A DNA stretch of 64,000 nt, taken from the NCBI GenBank assembly GCA_014896235.1, contig JADBKU010000016.1:1-64000 (forward strand). The letters run 5' to 3'. Every line of letters starts with the position of its first letter. The first letter of the stretch is position 1. The translations under genes were made by a program, and so were the position numbers. Positions 1-7,637 of the stretch are shown one piece after another. The stretch is from a bacterium (GTDB lineage: Bacteria > Desulfobacterota > Binatia > Binatales > Binataceae). Under the pieces are notes generated by a model. That model was not told the DNA's origin and did not search any database. It saw nothing but the letters and a program-made list of their open reading frames with translations.

Positions 1-816
1 GGAATCGGATTGGTCGCGCCGGTAGCGCGGATGTTGCCGCCCGAGACACGGTTTACGCTCGTCCGCAACGCCGGTCCGATGGTTAGCAGCCGCTTTTATG
101 ACGTTTTCCATCCGCTCTACCGGCGGCGCGCGCTGACCTTGATCGCATGTTCTGGGCTTTCGACGCTGGCCGGCACGGCGGTGAACGGCTGGCTGTACTT
201 TGAAGCGGTCTCGATCCTCGGACTGTCGCCGTCCAAAGCGAGCACATTGGTCGTGTTGGGGATGGGCGTGGCGATGCTCGGCTTTCCGGTCGGCGCCTGG
301 GCGTCGGAAAAATTCGGACGGGTGCCGTCGATGGCGTGGTTTGGCGGAGCGGGATGGCTTGGGGCGCTCGCCTTTTATTGGGAACCGGCATGGGTCGCTT
401 ACCCGTTTCTATGGCTTGCGGTGGCCTATTGCTGGTTCAGGGTGGCGACGAACGTCCTCACTGTGGCCTCGAACGCCGCCGCGACCGAGCTATTTCCAGC
501 GACGTTGCGCACCACGATGGCGGGATGGCAAATGGTCGCGGGCGCGATATTCACCATTATCGCGCAGGCCGGAATCTCCGCGCTGATCGGTCCGCTCGGC
601 GGACTGACCGTCGTAATCCGATATTTCGCGATGTTGGGCTTGCCCTGTACCGTGATTTACCTGTTGTTCCTTGACGAGACCCGCGGCTTGCCGCTCGATG
701 TCGCGTCGCTCGAGCCGCAATGGGCCGCGCTTCACGGACGCAAATACGAGCCGCCGCCGGAAGGCCCCGATCGCCAACCCGATGGAGCCGCAGCCGCGAT
801 CGGAGGCCCGCGATGA
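1..816 (+). CDS. MFS transporter, C-terminal half (runs in from the left edge)
   Basis: The frame is open to base 1, so this is the end of a longer gene. It shows about six hydrophobic segments, a cytoplasmic-loop signature (ASEKFGR, near residue 98 counting from base 10) typical of the DxxGRR-type loop of major facilitator carriers, an ELFPATLR segment and a terminal DETRG motif as in sugar/metabolite-type MFS proteins. A related carrier is encoded at 46504-47835 with the matching ELFPTSHR and FPETAGREL motifs. Substrate cannot be told. The stop codon overlaps the next start (ATGA), so the Kelch gene is probably co-transcribed and translationally coupled. Confidence 0.8.
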   Translation, partial: GIGLVAPVARMLPPETRFTLVRNAGPMVSSRFYDVFHPLYRRRALTLIACSGLSTLAGTAVNGWLYFEAVSILGLSPSKASTLVVLGMGVAMLGFPVGAWASEKFGRVPSMAWFGGAGWLGALAFYWEPAWVAYPFLWLAVAYCWFRVATNVLTVASNAAATELFPATLRTTMAGWQMVAGAIFTIIAQAGISALIGPLGGLTVVIRYFAMLGLPCTVIYLLFLDETRGLPLDVASLEPQWAALHGRKYEPPPEGPDRQPDGAAAAIGGPR

Positions 817-2600
817 GCGCGGTCGCGCCGGGATGCGCACGAATCGCGCAGCCTTTCGCCGGCCCGCGCTCCGCGGCGGGTTTCCGCCGCATGGCCGGCC
901 TCCGATTTTCCCTCGTGCTGGCGGCGATCGCCGGTTGGTTTTTAATTGGAACCGTCCGGACCGCCGGCGCCGAAGTTCGCCATCGCCACGAACATCACCA
1001 GCGCCGGCATCGCCGCGCAGTCCCGACGCCCACGCGCAAGCCGACGCCAACTCCAACGCCCACGCCGATGACGCGCCCGCTGGTGTTGCTGACCGGAGGC
1101 ACCGGGTTGGTCAGCGCACCCACCGGCGTAAGTCCGGCAGTGCTTGATTCGACCGAAGTTTATGACGCGGCGAGCGGCGGCTTTATGGCTGGCGCGCGCT
1201 TGACCGCGCGCCGCGATCGCCATCAGGCGGTGCGCCTGCGCGACGGGCGCGTGCTGATTATCGGCGGCGTGGACAGCGTGATGGTGCCCCTGATCATGTT
1301 CTCCGGCCCGACGATGCCATGGATTCTCTCCTCGACCGAAATTTTCGATCCGGCGACGGGAAAATTCGCCGTCGGCCCGCCCATGAAAACCGCCCGCGAC
1401 GAACCGACCGCGACGCTGCTTCAGGACGGGCGCGTGCTGGTGACCGGCGGCGGCGTCGCCAGCGCCGAACTTTACGATCCCGCGATGAACAAATTCGTTC
1501 CGACCGGCGATCTGAACGTCAGCCGTTACGGCGAAACGGCGACGCTGCTACGGGACGGGCGCGTGCTGATCGCCGGCGGCGGCGACGCCAGCGCTGAACT
1601 TTACGATCCCGCGAGCGGGAAATTCACGCCGGCCGGCGCGATGAGCGGCAATCGCATCTACGACACCGCGACGCTGCTGCAGGACGGCCGCGTCTTGATC
1701 GCGGGCGGCAGTCCCTACGCCCGCAGCAGTCCGCTCGATACGACGGAGATTTTCGATCCGCGCACGGGTCATTTCGCGCCGGGTCCCGCGATGGGTTTCG
1801 CGCGCGCCGGCCATACCGCGACCCTGCTGCGCGACGGGCGGGTGTTGATCGCCGGCGGTCACGGCGACCGCTCCGCGGAATTGTTCGATCCCGTGGTCAA
1901 TGCTTTTACGCGCACCGGCGATATGACCGCGACCCGCTACGGCCATACCGCGACCCTGCTGCGCGACGGACGGGTGTTGATCGCAGGCGGATGGAACCGC
2001 GATTCGCAGCCGCTCGCCAGCGCCGAAATTTACGATCCGGAAACGGGACATTTCGCGCGCATCAGTCCGATGATCGCCGCGCGCGCCGGCCAGACCGCGA
2101 CGACGGTTCAGGCGCCATGGCCGTCGGCATGGGCGAAGCCGACTCCTACGCCGACGCCGAGTCCGGCGCCGACCCCTTCGCCCAGCGCGACCGCGTCGCC
2201 GAAACCCACGGCGACGGTCACGCCGCGGCCGTCGCCGTCATCATCTCCGAAACCATCGGCGGCGGCGCGGCCTGCCGGGAGTCGAAAGCGGCCTGAGCCG
2301 CGCCAGCCAAGCCAGGTGAAAAAGTCCCCGCTGGCCGCAACGACGCGCCACGAGCGCACGACAACGCCAACGCCGTCAGCAACGGCTTCGCCGCCGCCCC
2401 CGCTCGAGGAGATGACGCCAGCCACGCCCACGCAGTCGCCGTCGACGCGGCCGACGCCGGTCGAAGCGCCGCCTGAGCCGCCGATAGCTCCGATCGTCAA
2501 GCCGAGCGTCGCCGCATTTCCAGTTCAAATGGCTCCAACTATTCCGCTTGGGCCTGAGCAAACGCCCGGCGATTCCACGCTGGCGCCGCCGAAACGATAA
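813..2600 (+). CDS. Exported Kelch-repeat protein with Pro/Thr-rich C-terminal region
   Basis: I start at ATG 813, which overlaps the MFS stop by four bases (595 aa); ATG 891 would put a hydrophobic signal sequence (LRFSLVLAAIAGWFLIG) right at the N-terminus and is a good alternative. After a His/Arg-rich linker and a TPTPTP spacer come at least six Kelch-type units, each with the core DGRVL(I/V)-x-GG preceded by AT(L)L, followed by an ExYDP(x)TGxF strand, which should make one six- or seven-bladed propeller. The last 150 or so residues are a low-complexity Pro/Thr/Ser/Ala tail (TPTPSPAPTPSPS type), possibly a wall- or periplasm-spanning linker. Function unknown; binding or surface role is inference. 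It ends four bases before an RHS tip fragment. Confidence 0.8.
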   Translation: MSAVAPGCARIAQPFAGPRSAAGFRRMAGLRFSLVLAAIAGWFLIGTVRTAGAEVRHRHEHHQRRHRRAVPTPTRKPTPTPTPTPMTRPLVLLTGGTGLVSAPTGVSPAVLDSTEVYDAASGGFMAGARLTARRDRHQAVRLRDGRVLIIGGVDSVMVPLIMFSGPTMPWILSSTEIFDPATGKFAVGPPMKTARDEPTATLLQDGRVLVTGGGVASAELYDPAMNKFVPTGDLNVSRYGETATLLRDGRVLIAGGGDASAELYDPASGKFTPAGAMSGNRIYDTATLLQDGRVLIAGGSPYARSSPLDTTEIFDPRTGHFAPGPAMGFARAGHTATLLRDGRVLIAGGHGDRSAELFDPVVNAFTRTGDMTATRYGHTATLLRDGRVLIAGGWNRDSQPLASAEIYDPETGHFARISPMIAARAGQTATTVQAPWPSAWAKPTPTPTPSPAPTPSPSATASPKPTATVTPRPSPSSSPKPSAAARPAGSRKRPEPRQPSQVKKSPLAATTRHERTTTPTPSATASPPPPLEEMTPATPTQSPSTRPTPVEAPPEPPIAPIVKPSVAAFPVQMAPTIPLGPEQTPGDSTLAPPKR

Positions 2601-2603
2601 AGA

Positions 2604-3029
2604 GTGGCCAGATTGAACCATCCGGGTCCAGGCAGCCGCGCAATCGTCGCGCGGAGCTACTACAGTCCGGCCCTGGGGCGGCCGCTGGAGGGCTATGGCG
2701 CCCCCAACGCCCCCGGCGGCGGCCACAAAACGCTGGCGCAGCACGTCGCAAGCCCGCCTTCTGGCGCTATGCCAAAGACAAAGAATAGTCCAACGCAAAG
2801 CCGAAGTTCGCATAACGTGGGGCCAAAATCCTCTTCATTGCCTTGCACGGAGCCAATGACTCGAATGGAGTGCGTCGTTTGCTTGAACGCATTGATAGAT
2901 GTTCCAGCGAGCGGCGGGATCGGTGCGTGCGCGTTAGCCGGGCCTGCTTTTCCAGAATGTACTCTGGCGGTACTTGGCGCATTTGAAGGACCGGCACTCA
3001 TTGGCACTGTTGGATGCCTAACTAAATAA
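2604..3029 (+). pseudogene. Orphan RHS C-terminal cassette 1 (core end plus tip)
   Basis: Residues 18-39 read SYYSPALGRPLEGYGAP and then APGGG, the conserved end of an RHS core, but no RHS core precedes it: the Kelch stop lies four bases upstream and the only start is a GTG. The remaining 100 residues form a tip unlike its neighbours, ending in a Gly/Ala/Cys-rich hydrophobic stretch (six Cys in the last 57 residues, e.g. GGIGACALAG and LIGTVGC). Similar composition is seen in the tip at 3524-4033. A multi-span membrane protein follows 12 bases later, as toxin-immunity order would predict. Probably silent unless recombined behind a full core; the toxin role is inferred from RHS architecture. 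Confidence 0.6.
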
Positions 3030-3041
3030 TAAATTAACAAT

Positions 3042-3443
3042 ATGATCGCAAAGAACGGCTTGATTTGGGGAATATTCATTGCGCTCTTCGCGTCGGCGGT
3101 CGTTGTTTTGGCATGGAGCGGAATCGTCAGGATGACTGGCGCCGACTGGGACTACATGATTTTCGGCGGATTTCTGCTCTTCAGTGGCTTAATGTTGGGT
3201 CTTGTTGGAAATTCTCTGCCGAAAGCTGATTATCGCCGCCGCGTCTTCATGCTCTCTGCCATACCCGGTGCTTTATCAGGTGTTGGCGCATTGCTGGTGG
3301 GCGTCGCTCATTCTCAGAATCTACCAGATTTGAATTGGGTATTTGCCATTTTTGGCCTGGGCAGTTTTATCAGTTTTCAGATTCTTTTCGCTTATGTCTT
3401 GTTGAAGTTTTGGCGGAAGAGAAAGTACGGAAAGCTAAGTTGA
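3042..3443 (+). CDS. Small four-helix membrane protein, candidate immunity protein for RHS tip 1
   Basis: The 133-residue product has four strongly hydrophobic segments (about residues 8-28, 38-58, 70-90 and 101-123) and a basic C-terminus (KFWRKRKYGK). I recognise no family. It starts 12 bases after the tip-1 stop, in the place where RHS loci carry the cognate immunity gene, and the base composition is visibly more AT-rich than the backbone. A membrane-embedded immunity protein would fit a membrane-active tip toxin, but that is inference from position and topology only. Confidence 0.6.
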   Translation: MIAKNGLIWGIFIALFASAVVVLAWSGIVRMTGADWDYMIFGGFLLFSGLMLGLVGNSLPKADYRRRVFMLSAIPGALSGVGALLVGVAHSQNLPDLNWVFAIFGLGSFISFQILFAYVLLKFWRKRKYGKLS

Positions 3444-3523
3444 CGACGGATGTGTTTCGATTTTCTCAATTCGCCAATTACCTGGGTCGCGACGATGGGC
3501 ATTTGGCGGTCGGCAGCGGCGGC

Positions 3524-4033
3524 AGCCGACCGACCCCGCCGCCCATGCTCTACCGTTTCTTCCATTACGTCGCGGCGAAGTTCCTCGGCCTGCTGCCATG
3601 CCTCGCGCCGAACATGTATGACTCGGCCGCGGTGGAAGCCGCGGCCATCTTCGCCTCCCTGCTCGCCGCCATCTCCGACAATCCGCCCTCGATGAGCGGC
3701 AATCCCTACGGCGGCCACTTGACGAAGGCGGCGGAATACCGCAAGCCGCCTCCGCCAGGATATCGCAATGGAACGCCGAAAGAGCCGTTTTGGCCGTGCG
3801 CCGGAATGTGGGCGGCATTCACTCTGCCTACAGCCGTTGGCTGCGGTGTTTATTCGTTTTCCTGCGGCAGCGGTGTGGTTCCGGCTTGCGGTCTTGCGCT
3901 TGGCGCGTGTCTGGGTGAAGGAGCCGGATTTATCGGTTGTTATAATCAATCATTGGGCAAACCGTTCCCTAATTTCGATGAGGGCGTGCCCCCGGGCGAC
4001 GTCGAACAACCGCCTCCGGCGCCCGTGCCGTAA
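3524..4033 (+). pseudogene. Orphan RHS C-terminal cassette 2 (Cys/Gly-rich tip)
   Basis: From 3524 the frame reads GSRPTPPPMLYRFFHYVAAK and on through CLAPNMYDSAAVEAAA, a block repeated almost base for base at 5229-5353. No RHS core precedes this copy; possible starts are ATG 3545 or a TTG further upstream. The distal part is a hydrophobic Cys-rich segment (PFWPCAGMW, VGCGVYSFSCGSGVVPACGLALGACLGEG in two overlapping stretches, ending GFIGC), followed by a Pro-rich end. The Cys spacing recalls halocin-C8-like pore-forming domains, by memory only. The stop codon overlaps the start of the next membrane protein by one base (TAATG). Confidence 0.6.
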
Positions 4034-4449
4034 TGAGGCGCTCCTTACGAAATATCAGAGTTCGAAACTGTATGCAGTTAAGGAAGATTCTTATTCTTCT
4101 GGCGTTGGCGGCCGGCGCGTTCTTGGTGCAGTTGTGGCTGATCATCCAAACGCCATGGACAATATTGATAAACCAATTCCCATATTCGGCGCTCACCAGC
4201 GGCGCGCAACCGACGCTAATTGCAATACTCGCCGCGATAGCGGCAATATTTACGAACTCCACAATTGAGCGGCGGTTGTTTCTTTATATATTCGTCGGTA
4301 GCGTTCTAGAAATCGCGATCCTTAATTTGCTGCCGTGGCAAACATACAGGTTTTTGATTTTTTCCTTGCCGATTTTGAACTCTTTTATCATATTTCAGTT
4401 TCTCCGGTATGGACTTATTCTGATTACGGTACAAAATAACGATGAATAA
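4033..4449 (+). CDS. Small membrane protein, candidate immunity protein for RHS tip 2
   Basis: A 138-residue protein with four predicted membrane helices and no recognised domain. Its ATG shares a base with the stop of the tip-2 frame, and its end overlaps the next gene (4442) by eight bases, so tip, immunity candidate and third gene look like one translationally coupled cassette. The last 26 codons reappear as a remnant at 6065-6141 in front of the paralogue of the next gene, which shows that this gene was part of the duplicated unit and was lost or replaced in the second copy. Low GC compared with the flanks. Confidence 0.6.
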   Translation: MRRSLRNIRVRNCMQLRKILILLALAAGAFLVQLWLIIQTPWTILINQFPYSALTSGAQPTLIAILAAIAAIFTNSTIERRLFLYIFVGSVLEIAILNLLPWQTYRFLIFSLPILNSFIIFQFLRYGLILITVQNNDE

Positions 4450-4687
4450 TTGGATGAGTATGAGGCTGCCAAAGAAACCAGCTCGAATATCTGGCGTGGT
4501 TTTGAGACTCGGATTGACTCTGACATTTGTCTGGATCGGTTTATATCTTTTATATGGTGCGGTCGCCTTCAGTAGATTTGGATTTGAGGTAATGGCGGGA
4601 CTGATTGTGTTGATGGTACTCCCAACGTCAATGCATCAGTATCTGTTAAGAAGACGGCTCGCGAGAAATAGGACTTCGACCAAATAG
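4442..4687 (+). CDS. 81-residue two-helix membrane protein (paralogue of 6139-6384)
   Basis: Begins MNNWMSMRLPKKPARIS and has two hydrophobic helices (about residues 20-40 and 47-65) and a basic tail LLRRRLARNRT. The gene at 6139-6384 encodes a clear paralogue of identical length (MNNWTNIKLQKKPARIS, LLRKHLARKKT), 1697 bases downstream. No family recognised. Position behind RHS tips suggests an immunity-associated or accessory role, which is inference. It overlaps the upstream membrane protein gene by eight bases. Confidence 0.6.
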   Translation: MNNWMSMRLPKKPARISGVVLRLGLTLTFVWIGLYLLYGAVAFSRFGFEVMAGLIVLMVLPTSMHQYLLRRRLARNRTSTK

Positions 4688-4798
4688 CCTATCCCGTTCC
4701 ATCCACATGCCGGGCTTTACAATTTCCAGCTTCCGGAACCCATTAAAAGCGTTCTTCGGATCCGGAAGTGGTCGTCCTAATTCAGCGCAACTTCATTT

Positions 4799-5228
4799 TA
4801 CGGCGGCCAGACCACACACCTGCATGATATAGACGCAGTCGGCCAACAGCGGCGGCCAGACGACCGGGTCGGCGGGACCGTCCAACACCATCTGACCATG
4901 CCGGAGACGGGCGAAGTGCTGGCGGCGACGATCACGAGCGGCGGGACGAGCAGCGTCTACGCGCCGCTCACGGACCTGATGGGTTCGACGCTGGCGCTGG
5001 TGAATTCGTCCGAGAGCGTGGCGGCGCGGTACGCCTATGATCCCTCGGCAACGTCACCGCGAGCGGCCAGAATATCCCCTATCCGTATCAGTACGCAGGC
5101 ATGGCGCTCGACCAGACCGGACTGTATTTCGACGGGTCGGGGCTACTACAGTCCGGCCCTGGGGCGGCCGCTGGAGGGCTATGGCGCCCCTCCACGCCCC
5201 CGGCGGCGGCCAAGACGGCGGCGGCAGC
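4799..5228 (+). pseudogene. RHS core end, decayed copy with compensating frameshifts
   Basis: The reading frame from ATG 4898 gives MPETGEVLAATITSGGTSS and VYAPLTDLMGSTLALVNSS, an RHS/YD core end. Compared with the intact copy at 6603-6900, one T is missing at about 5043 (gatccctcgg against gatcccttcgg), so about 35 residues are read out of frame, and an extra G at about 5149 restores the frame at GYYSPALGRPLEGYGAP. A further extra base near 5177 throws it out again before APGGG. Bases 4799-4897 are still alignable with 6494-6602 but carry indels. A stop-free but scrambled relic, clearly non-functional as a core. Confidence 0.75.
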
Positions 5229-5465
5229 CGGCCGACCCTGCCGCCCATGCTCTACCGTTTCTTCCATTACGTCGCGGCGAAGTTCCTCGGCCTGCTGCCA
5301 TGCCTCGCGCCGAACATGTATGACTCGGCCGCGGTGGAAGCCGCGGCCATGTTTTCCTTGCCGGTCGCCGTTTCCTCGTCCGCGCCGCCCTCGATGAGCG
5401 GCAATCCACACGGCGGCCATATCGCTTTAATCGGTGATCTACTGGGACCACCGAAGGGAGGCTAG
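5229..5465 (+). pseudogene. RHS C-terminal cassette 3 (tip fragment)
   Basis: Repeats the block at 3524-3650 (SRPTLPPMLYRFFHYVAAK, CLAPNMYDSAAVEAAA, then PPSMSGNPHGGH) but diverges after about residue 42 and stops with LLGPPKGG at 5463-5465. In frame with the APGGG junction at about 5190 but not with the RHS core before it, because of the inserted base near 5177. A further proline-rich open stretch lies at 5493-5684 (PPLDPIMPWFIPIQPP), in the same frame after two stop codons; I do not call it as a gene. Truncated tip, probably dead. Confidence 0.6.
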
Positions 5466-5737
5466 GGCCCTCGCCCGAGAGAACCGTGGTAATTGCTCCC
5501 AAAAAGGCGACCTCCTGCCGATATTCGAAGGTTACTACCTCCCGACGCTCCGAATCGCGTAGAACCGTCGCCAACAGCCCCCTTGCTTGGTCTGCCGCCG
5601 CTTGATCCAATTATGCCGTGGTTTATTCCAATTCAACCGCCCTGCAATCAATTGCCAGACCGATGCGAACCGCCAATGACATGAGGAGTTAGAACGCCTG
5701 CGATGGCAGTCGATAATCACGCTAAAGAGGCGCCGCA
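5466..5737 (+). other. Gap between RHS tip 3 and the ClpX-type zinc finger gene
   Basis: Holds only the weak proline-rich open stretch 5493-5684, which starts at a TTG without a ribosome binding site and has no recognisable domain. It may be leftover toxin-tip sequence. No RNA gene or repeat seen. Confidence 0.4.
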
Positions 5738-5983
5738 ATGTCAGCACCGAACGAACCTCTGCTTGCAGAACCGAAATGCAGTTTTTGTGGAAAATCGCAA
5801 AGTAATGTTCGAAAGCTTGTAGCTGGCCCGAACGACAACTTTATCTGCGATGAGTGTGTATATCTTAGCCTGAGAGTAGTCTCTCGCGAAGGTTTTAATC
5901 TTCGCGCAGCATACGTTGGATTCGAATTGATCGCAAAGCTGCTTTATCCAGTCGGCTTAATACTAGATCGAATTATAAAATGA
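5738..5983 (+). CDS. Stand-alone ClpX-type C4 zinc-finger protein
   Basis: Residues 11-42 match the zinc-binding domain that opens ClpX: C14-S-F-C17, then KLVAGP, then FICDEC with C37 and C40. In ClpX this domain dimerises and binds adaptors and substrates; here it stands alone with no AAA+ ATPase, followed by about 40 residues with a mildly hydrophobic C-terminus ([14 protein letters not shown]). The 81-residue product sits inside the RHS cassette array, in the slot where the first repeat unit carries a tip/immunity pair. Role as an immunity or adaptor protein is possible but unproven. Confidence 0.75.
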   Translation: MSAPNEPLLAEPKCSFCGKSQSNVRKLVAGPNDNFICDECVYLSLRVVSREGFNLRAAYVGFELIAKLLYPVGLILDRIIK

Positions 5984-6064
5984 CTTTAATTTTTTATATT
6001 GCATGGTAAACGCATCGTGGTAATTGAGCTTGATCAAGCCAAACCATCTCAAGCCAACTTGAAT

Positions 6065-6141
6065 GCCGATCTTGAATTCTTTTATCATTTTTCAGTTTCT
6101 GCGGTACGGACTTATTCTGATGACGGCACAAGAAAATCATG
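6065..6141 (+). pseudogene. Remnant of the 3' end of a 4033-4449-type membrane protein gene
   Basis: These 77 bases align with 4368-4447 (gccgatnttgaantctttta, ttcagtttctncggtanggac, cttattctgat), including the overlap into the following MNNW start. The 5' part of the gene is gone and has been replaced by the zinc-finger gene. It is direct evidence of duplication followed by loss or replacement. Confidence 0.75.
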
Positions 6142-6384
6142 AATAATTGGACGAACATCAAGCTGCAGAAGAAGCCCGCCCGAATATCCGCGATCGTGTT
6201 GAGGCTTGCGATGCTCGCGGCGCTCATATGGATTGGCTCGTATCTTTTGTGTGGATCGCTAGCAGTTAGCAAGGTCGGATTTGGCGTAGTAGCTATAGTG
6301 ATAGTGCTGATTGGAGTCCTAACAGCGGTGCAACAGTATTTGCTTAGAAAGCATCTTGCCAGAAAGAAAACTTCTTCTGATTAA
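6139..6384 (+). CDS. 81-residue two-helix membrane protein (paralogue of 4442-4687)
   Basis: Same length and layout as the protein at 4442: MNNWTNIKLQKKPARIS, two membrane helices at about residues 20-40 and 47-66, tail LLRKHLARKK. The downstream non-coding sequence to 6494 also aligns with 4688-4799 (cctatc-cgt-cca-cacatgcc...), so gene and spacer were duplicated together. Function unknown; RHS-immunity-associated by position. Confidence 0.6.
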   Translation: MNNWTNIKLQKKPARISAIVLRLAMLAALIWIGSYLLCGSLAVSKVGFGVVAIVIVLIGVLTAVQQYLLRKHLARKKTSSD

Positions 6385-6494
6385 CCTATCTCGTCCCACA
6401 CACATGCCGGACTTTGCTATATGCGCCTTCCGAATACGTTAATAGCGTTCCTCAGATCCACAAGCGCTAGTCTTGCTCCAAAGGAGCGTCATCC

Positions 6495-6938
6495 TACGGC
6501 GGCACGACCACCTATGTGCATGACAAGAACGCGGTGGCGCAGTCTTCGAACATCGGCCAGAGCGGACCCAGCGGGCCGGGCGCGTCCAACACCTACCTGA
6601 CCATGCCGGGGACGGGCGAAGTGCTGGCGGCGACGATCACGAGCGGCAGGACGGCGAGCGTCTACGCGCCGCTCACGGACCTGACGGGCTCGACGCTGGC
6701 GCTGGTGAATTCGTCCGACAGCGTAGCGGCCCAGTATACCTACGATCCCTTCGGCAACGTCACCGCGAGCGGCCAGAATATCCCCTATCCGTATCAGTAC
6801 GCGGGCATGGCGCTCGACCAGACCGGGCTGTATTTCGACGGGTCGAGCTACTACAGTCCGGCCCTGGGCCGGCTGCTGGAGGGCTACGGCGCGCCCCACG
6901 CCCCCGGCGGCGGCCAGGGCGGCGAGTTCGCCCACAGG
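6495..6938 (+). pseudogene. RHS core end, intact-frame copy cut off at the VapBC locus
   Basis: Reads SYGGTTTYVHDKNAVAQSS, then PGTGEVLAATITSG, YDPFGNVTASGQNIPYPYQY (a YD/RHS repeat), and AGMALDQTGLYFDGSSYYSPALGRLLEGYGAPHAPGGG in consecutive pieces, the classic C-terminal hyperconserved end of RHS cores. The frame stays open until 7457, but beyond about 6930 it is antisense to vapC, so the tip has been lost. There is no start with a ribosome binding site. The undamaged sequence of this copy serves as the reference that exposes the frameshifts at 4799-5228. Confidence 0.75.
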
Positions 6939-7358
6939 TCATCCGCGGGCCAGTTCATAAACGACCAGATCGAGCCCCGGTATGTCCTCGAAATCGGCTT
7001 TGTTCCGGGTCAGAAACCGGCAGGAGTGCTGAATCGCCTGACTCGCCAGCCAGAGGTCCTGAACCCGCTGGCGGGGCCGGCGCGCGTGGGCCTTGAGCTG
7101 CGCGGCGAGCCGCCCGAAGACCTCGCCGGTCTCGCCGTCGATCGGCAGCAGCGGCTTGCGCCGCAGCCGCGCCAGCGCGCTCAGGCGGCGCTGCCGGACG
7201 CGCGCGTCGACCGCGGCCTCCGCGCCGAACTGCAGTTCGGCGATCGTCACCGGCGAGAGGTAGACCGGCTCCGCGCCAGTGAAACCCGCCACATCGACGG
7301 GCGCGAGTGCGCCGCGCTCGACGTCGATCCATGCGCAAGTGTCGATCAGGAAGCCCAC
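6939..7358 (-). CDS. vapC: VapC-type PIN-domain ribonuclease toxin
   Basis: A 139-residue PIN protein with the four acidic residues of the active site visible: D6 (FLIDTCAW), E41 (IAELQFG), D101 (DLWLASQA) and D122 (TRNKADFE). PIN toxins of this kind cut tRNA or rRNA with Mg2+ and are held inactive by the paired antitoxin. Its start overlaps the end of the antitoxin gene upstream by 13 bases, the usual toxin-antitoxin coupling. It abuts the truncated RHS core end, which it may have interrupted. Confidence 0.9.
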   Translation of the reverse strand: MGFLIDTCAWIDVERGALAPVDVAGFTGAEPVYLSPVTIAELQFGAEAAVDARVRQRRLSALARLRRKPLLPIDGETGEVFGRLAAQLKAHARRPRQRVQDLWLASQAIQHSCRFLTRNKADFEDIPGLDLVVYELARG

Positions 7359-7621
7359 GGATCGCGCGTCCCCCCGGCCACGCGTTCGCCCTTAAGCCCG
7401 CTCGCCCGGCTGTCCGCCTCCCATCCGGCGGCGGCCTCCTCCGGCAGCGTCCGATAGAGGTCGGCCAGCGCCTCGAGCGCGGTGAGCCGCCCCGGCGCGG
7501 GACTCAGCCGGGCCACTTGGCGATGGTTGCGTTCGATCACGATCTCCTCGCGCTCGATCGCCATCCGGTCGAGCACGGCGCTGAGCTTGCGGGCCAGTTC
7601 GGTCGCGGTGATGATTTTCAC
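7346..7621 (-). CDS. vapB: Phd/YefM-type antitoxin
   Basis: The 91-residue protein begins MKIITATELARKLSAVLDRM and continues EIVIERNHRQVARLSP, the Phd/YefM DNA-binding fold, with a toxin-binding C-terminal tail. Start is GTG at 7621 with AGAGG nine bases upstream. Overlaps vapC by 13 bases. The paired VapC PIN toxin with a Phd-family antitoxin is a common combination. Autoregulation is expected and two perfect 10-base tandem repeats sit between its promoter and start. Confidence 0.85.
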   Translation of the reverse strand: MKIITATELARKLSAVLDRMAIEREEIVIERNHRQVARLSPAPGRLTALEALADLYRTLPEEAAAGWEADSRASGLKGERVAGGTRDPWAS

Positions 7622-7637
7622 ATGTGCCTCTACAGAT

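Larger units (their letters stand above)
3524..5228 (+). repeat. RHS array, tandem repeat unit 1
   Basis: Unit 1 runs from the GSRPT tip start to the end of the first RHS core remnant. Conserved parts: 3524-3650, 4368-4799 and 4799-5228. Unique part: 3650-4368 (tip 2 and its membrane protein). The offset to unit 2 is 1697-1705 bases at all conserved points. Confidence 0.7.
5229..6930 (+). repeat. RHS array, tandem repeat unit 2
   Basis: Direct duplicate of 3524-5228 with a replaced middle (5353-6064, carrying tip 3 and the ClpX-type zinc finger). The two units lie head to tail with no spacer, as expected from unequal recombination between RHS-core ends. Confidence 0.7.

Noticed and set aside
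2130-2500. Regular short repeats looking like a CRISPR or satellite
   Set aside because: They encode the Pro/Thr/Ser tail of the Kelch protein (ccgacgcc-type codons), with no spacers.
5493-5684. 63-codon Pro-rich open frame
   Set aside because: TTG start, no ribosome binding site, after two stops in frame with RHS tip 3.
6939-7457. Extension of the RHS frame past 6938
   Set aside because: It is antisense to vapC and vapB; RHS similarity stops at about 6930.
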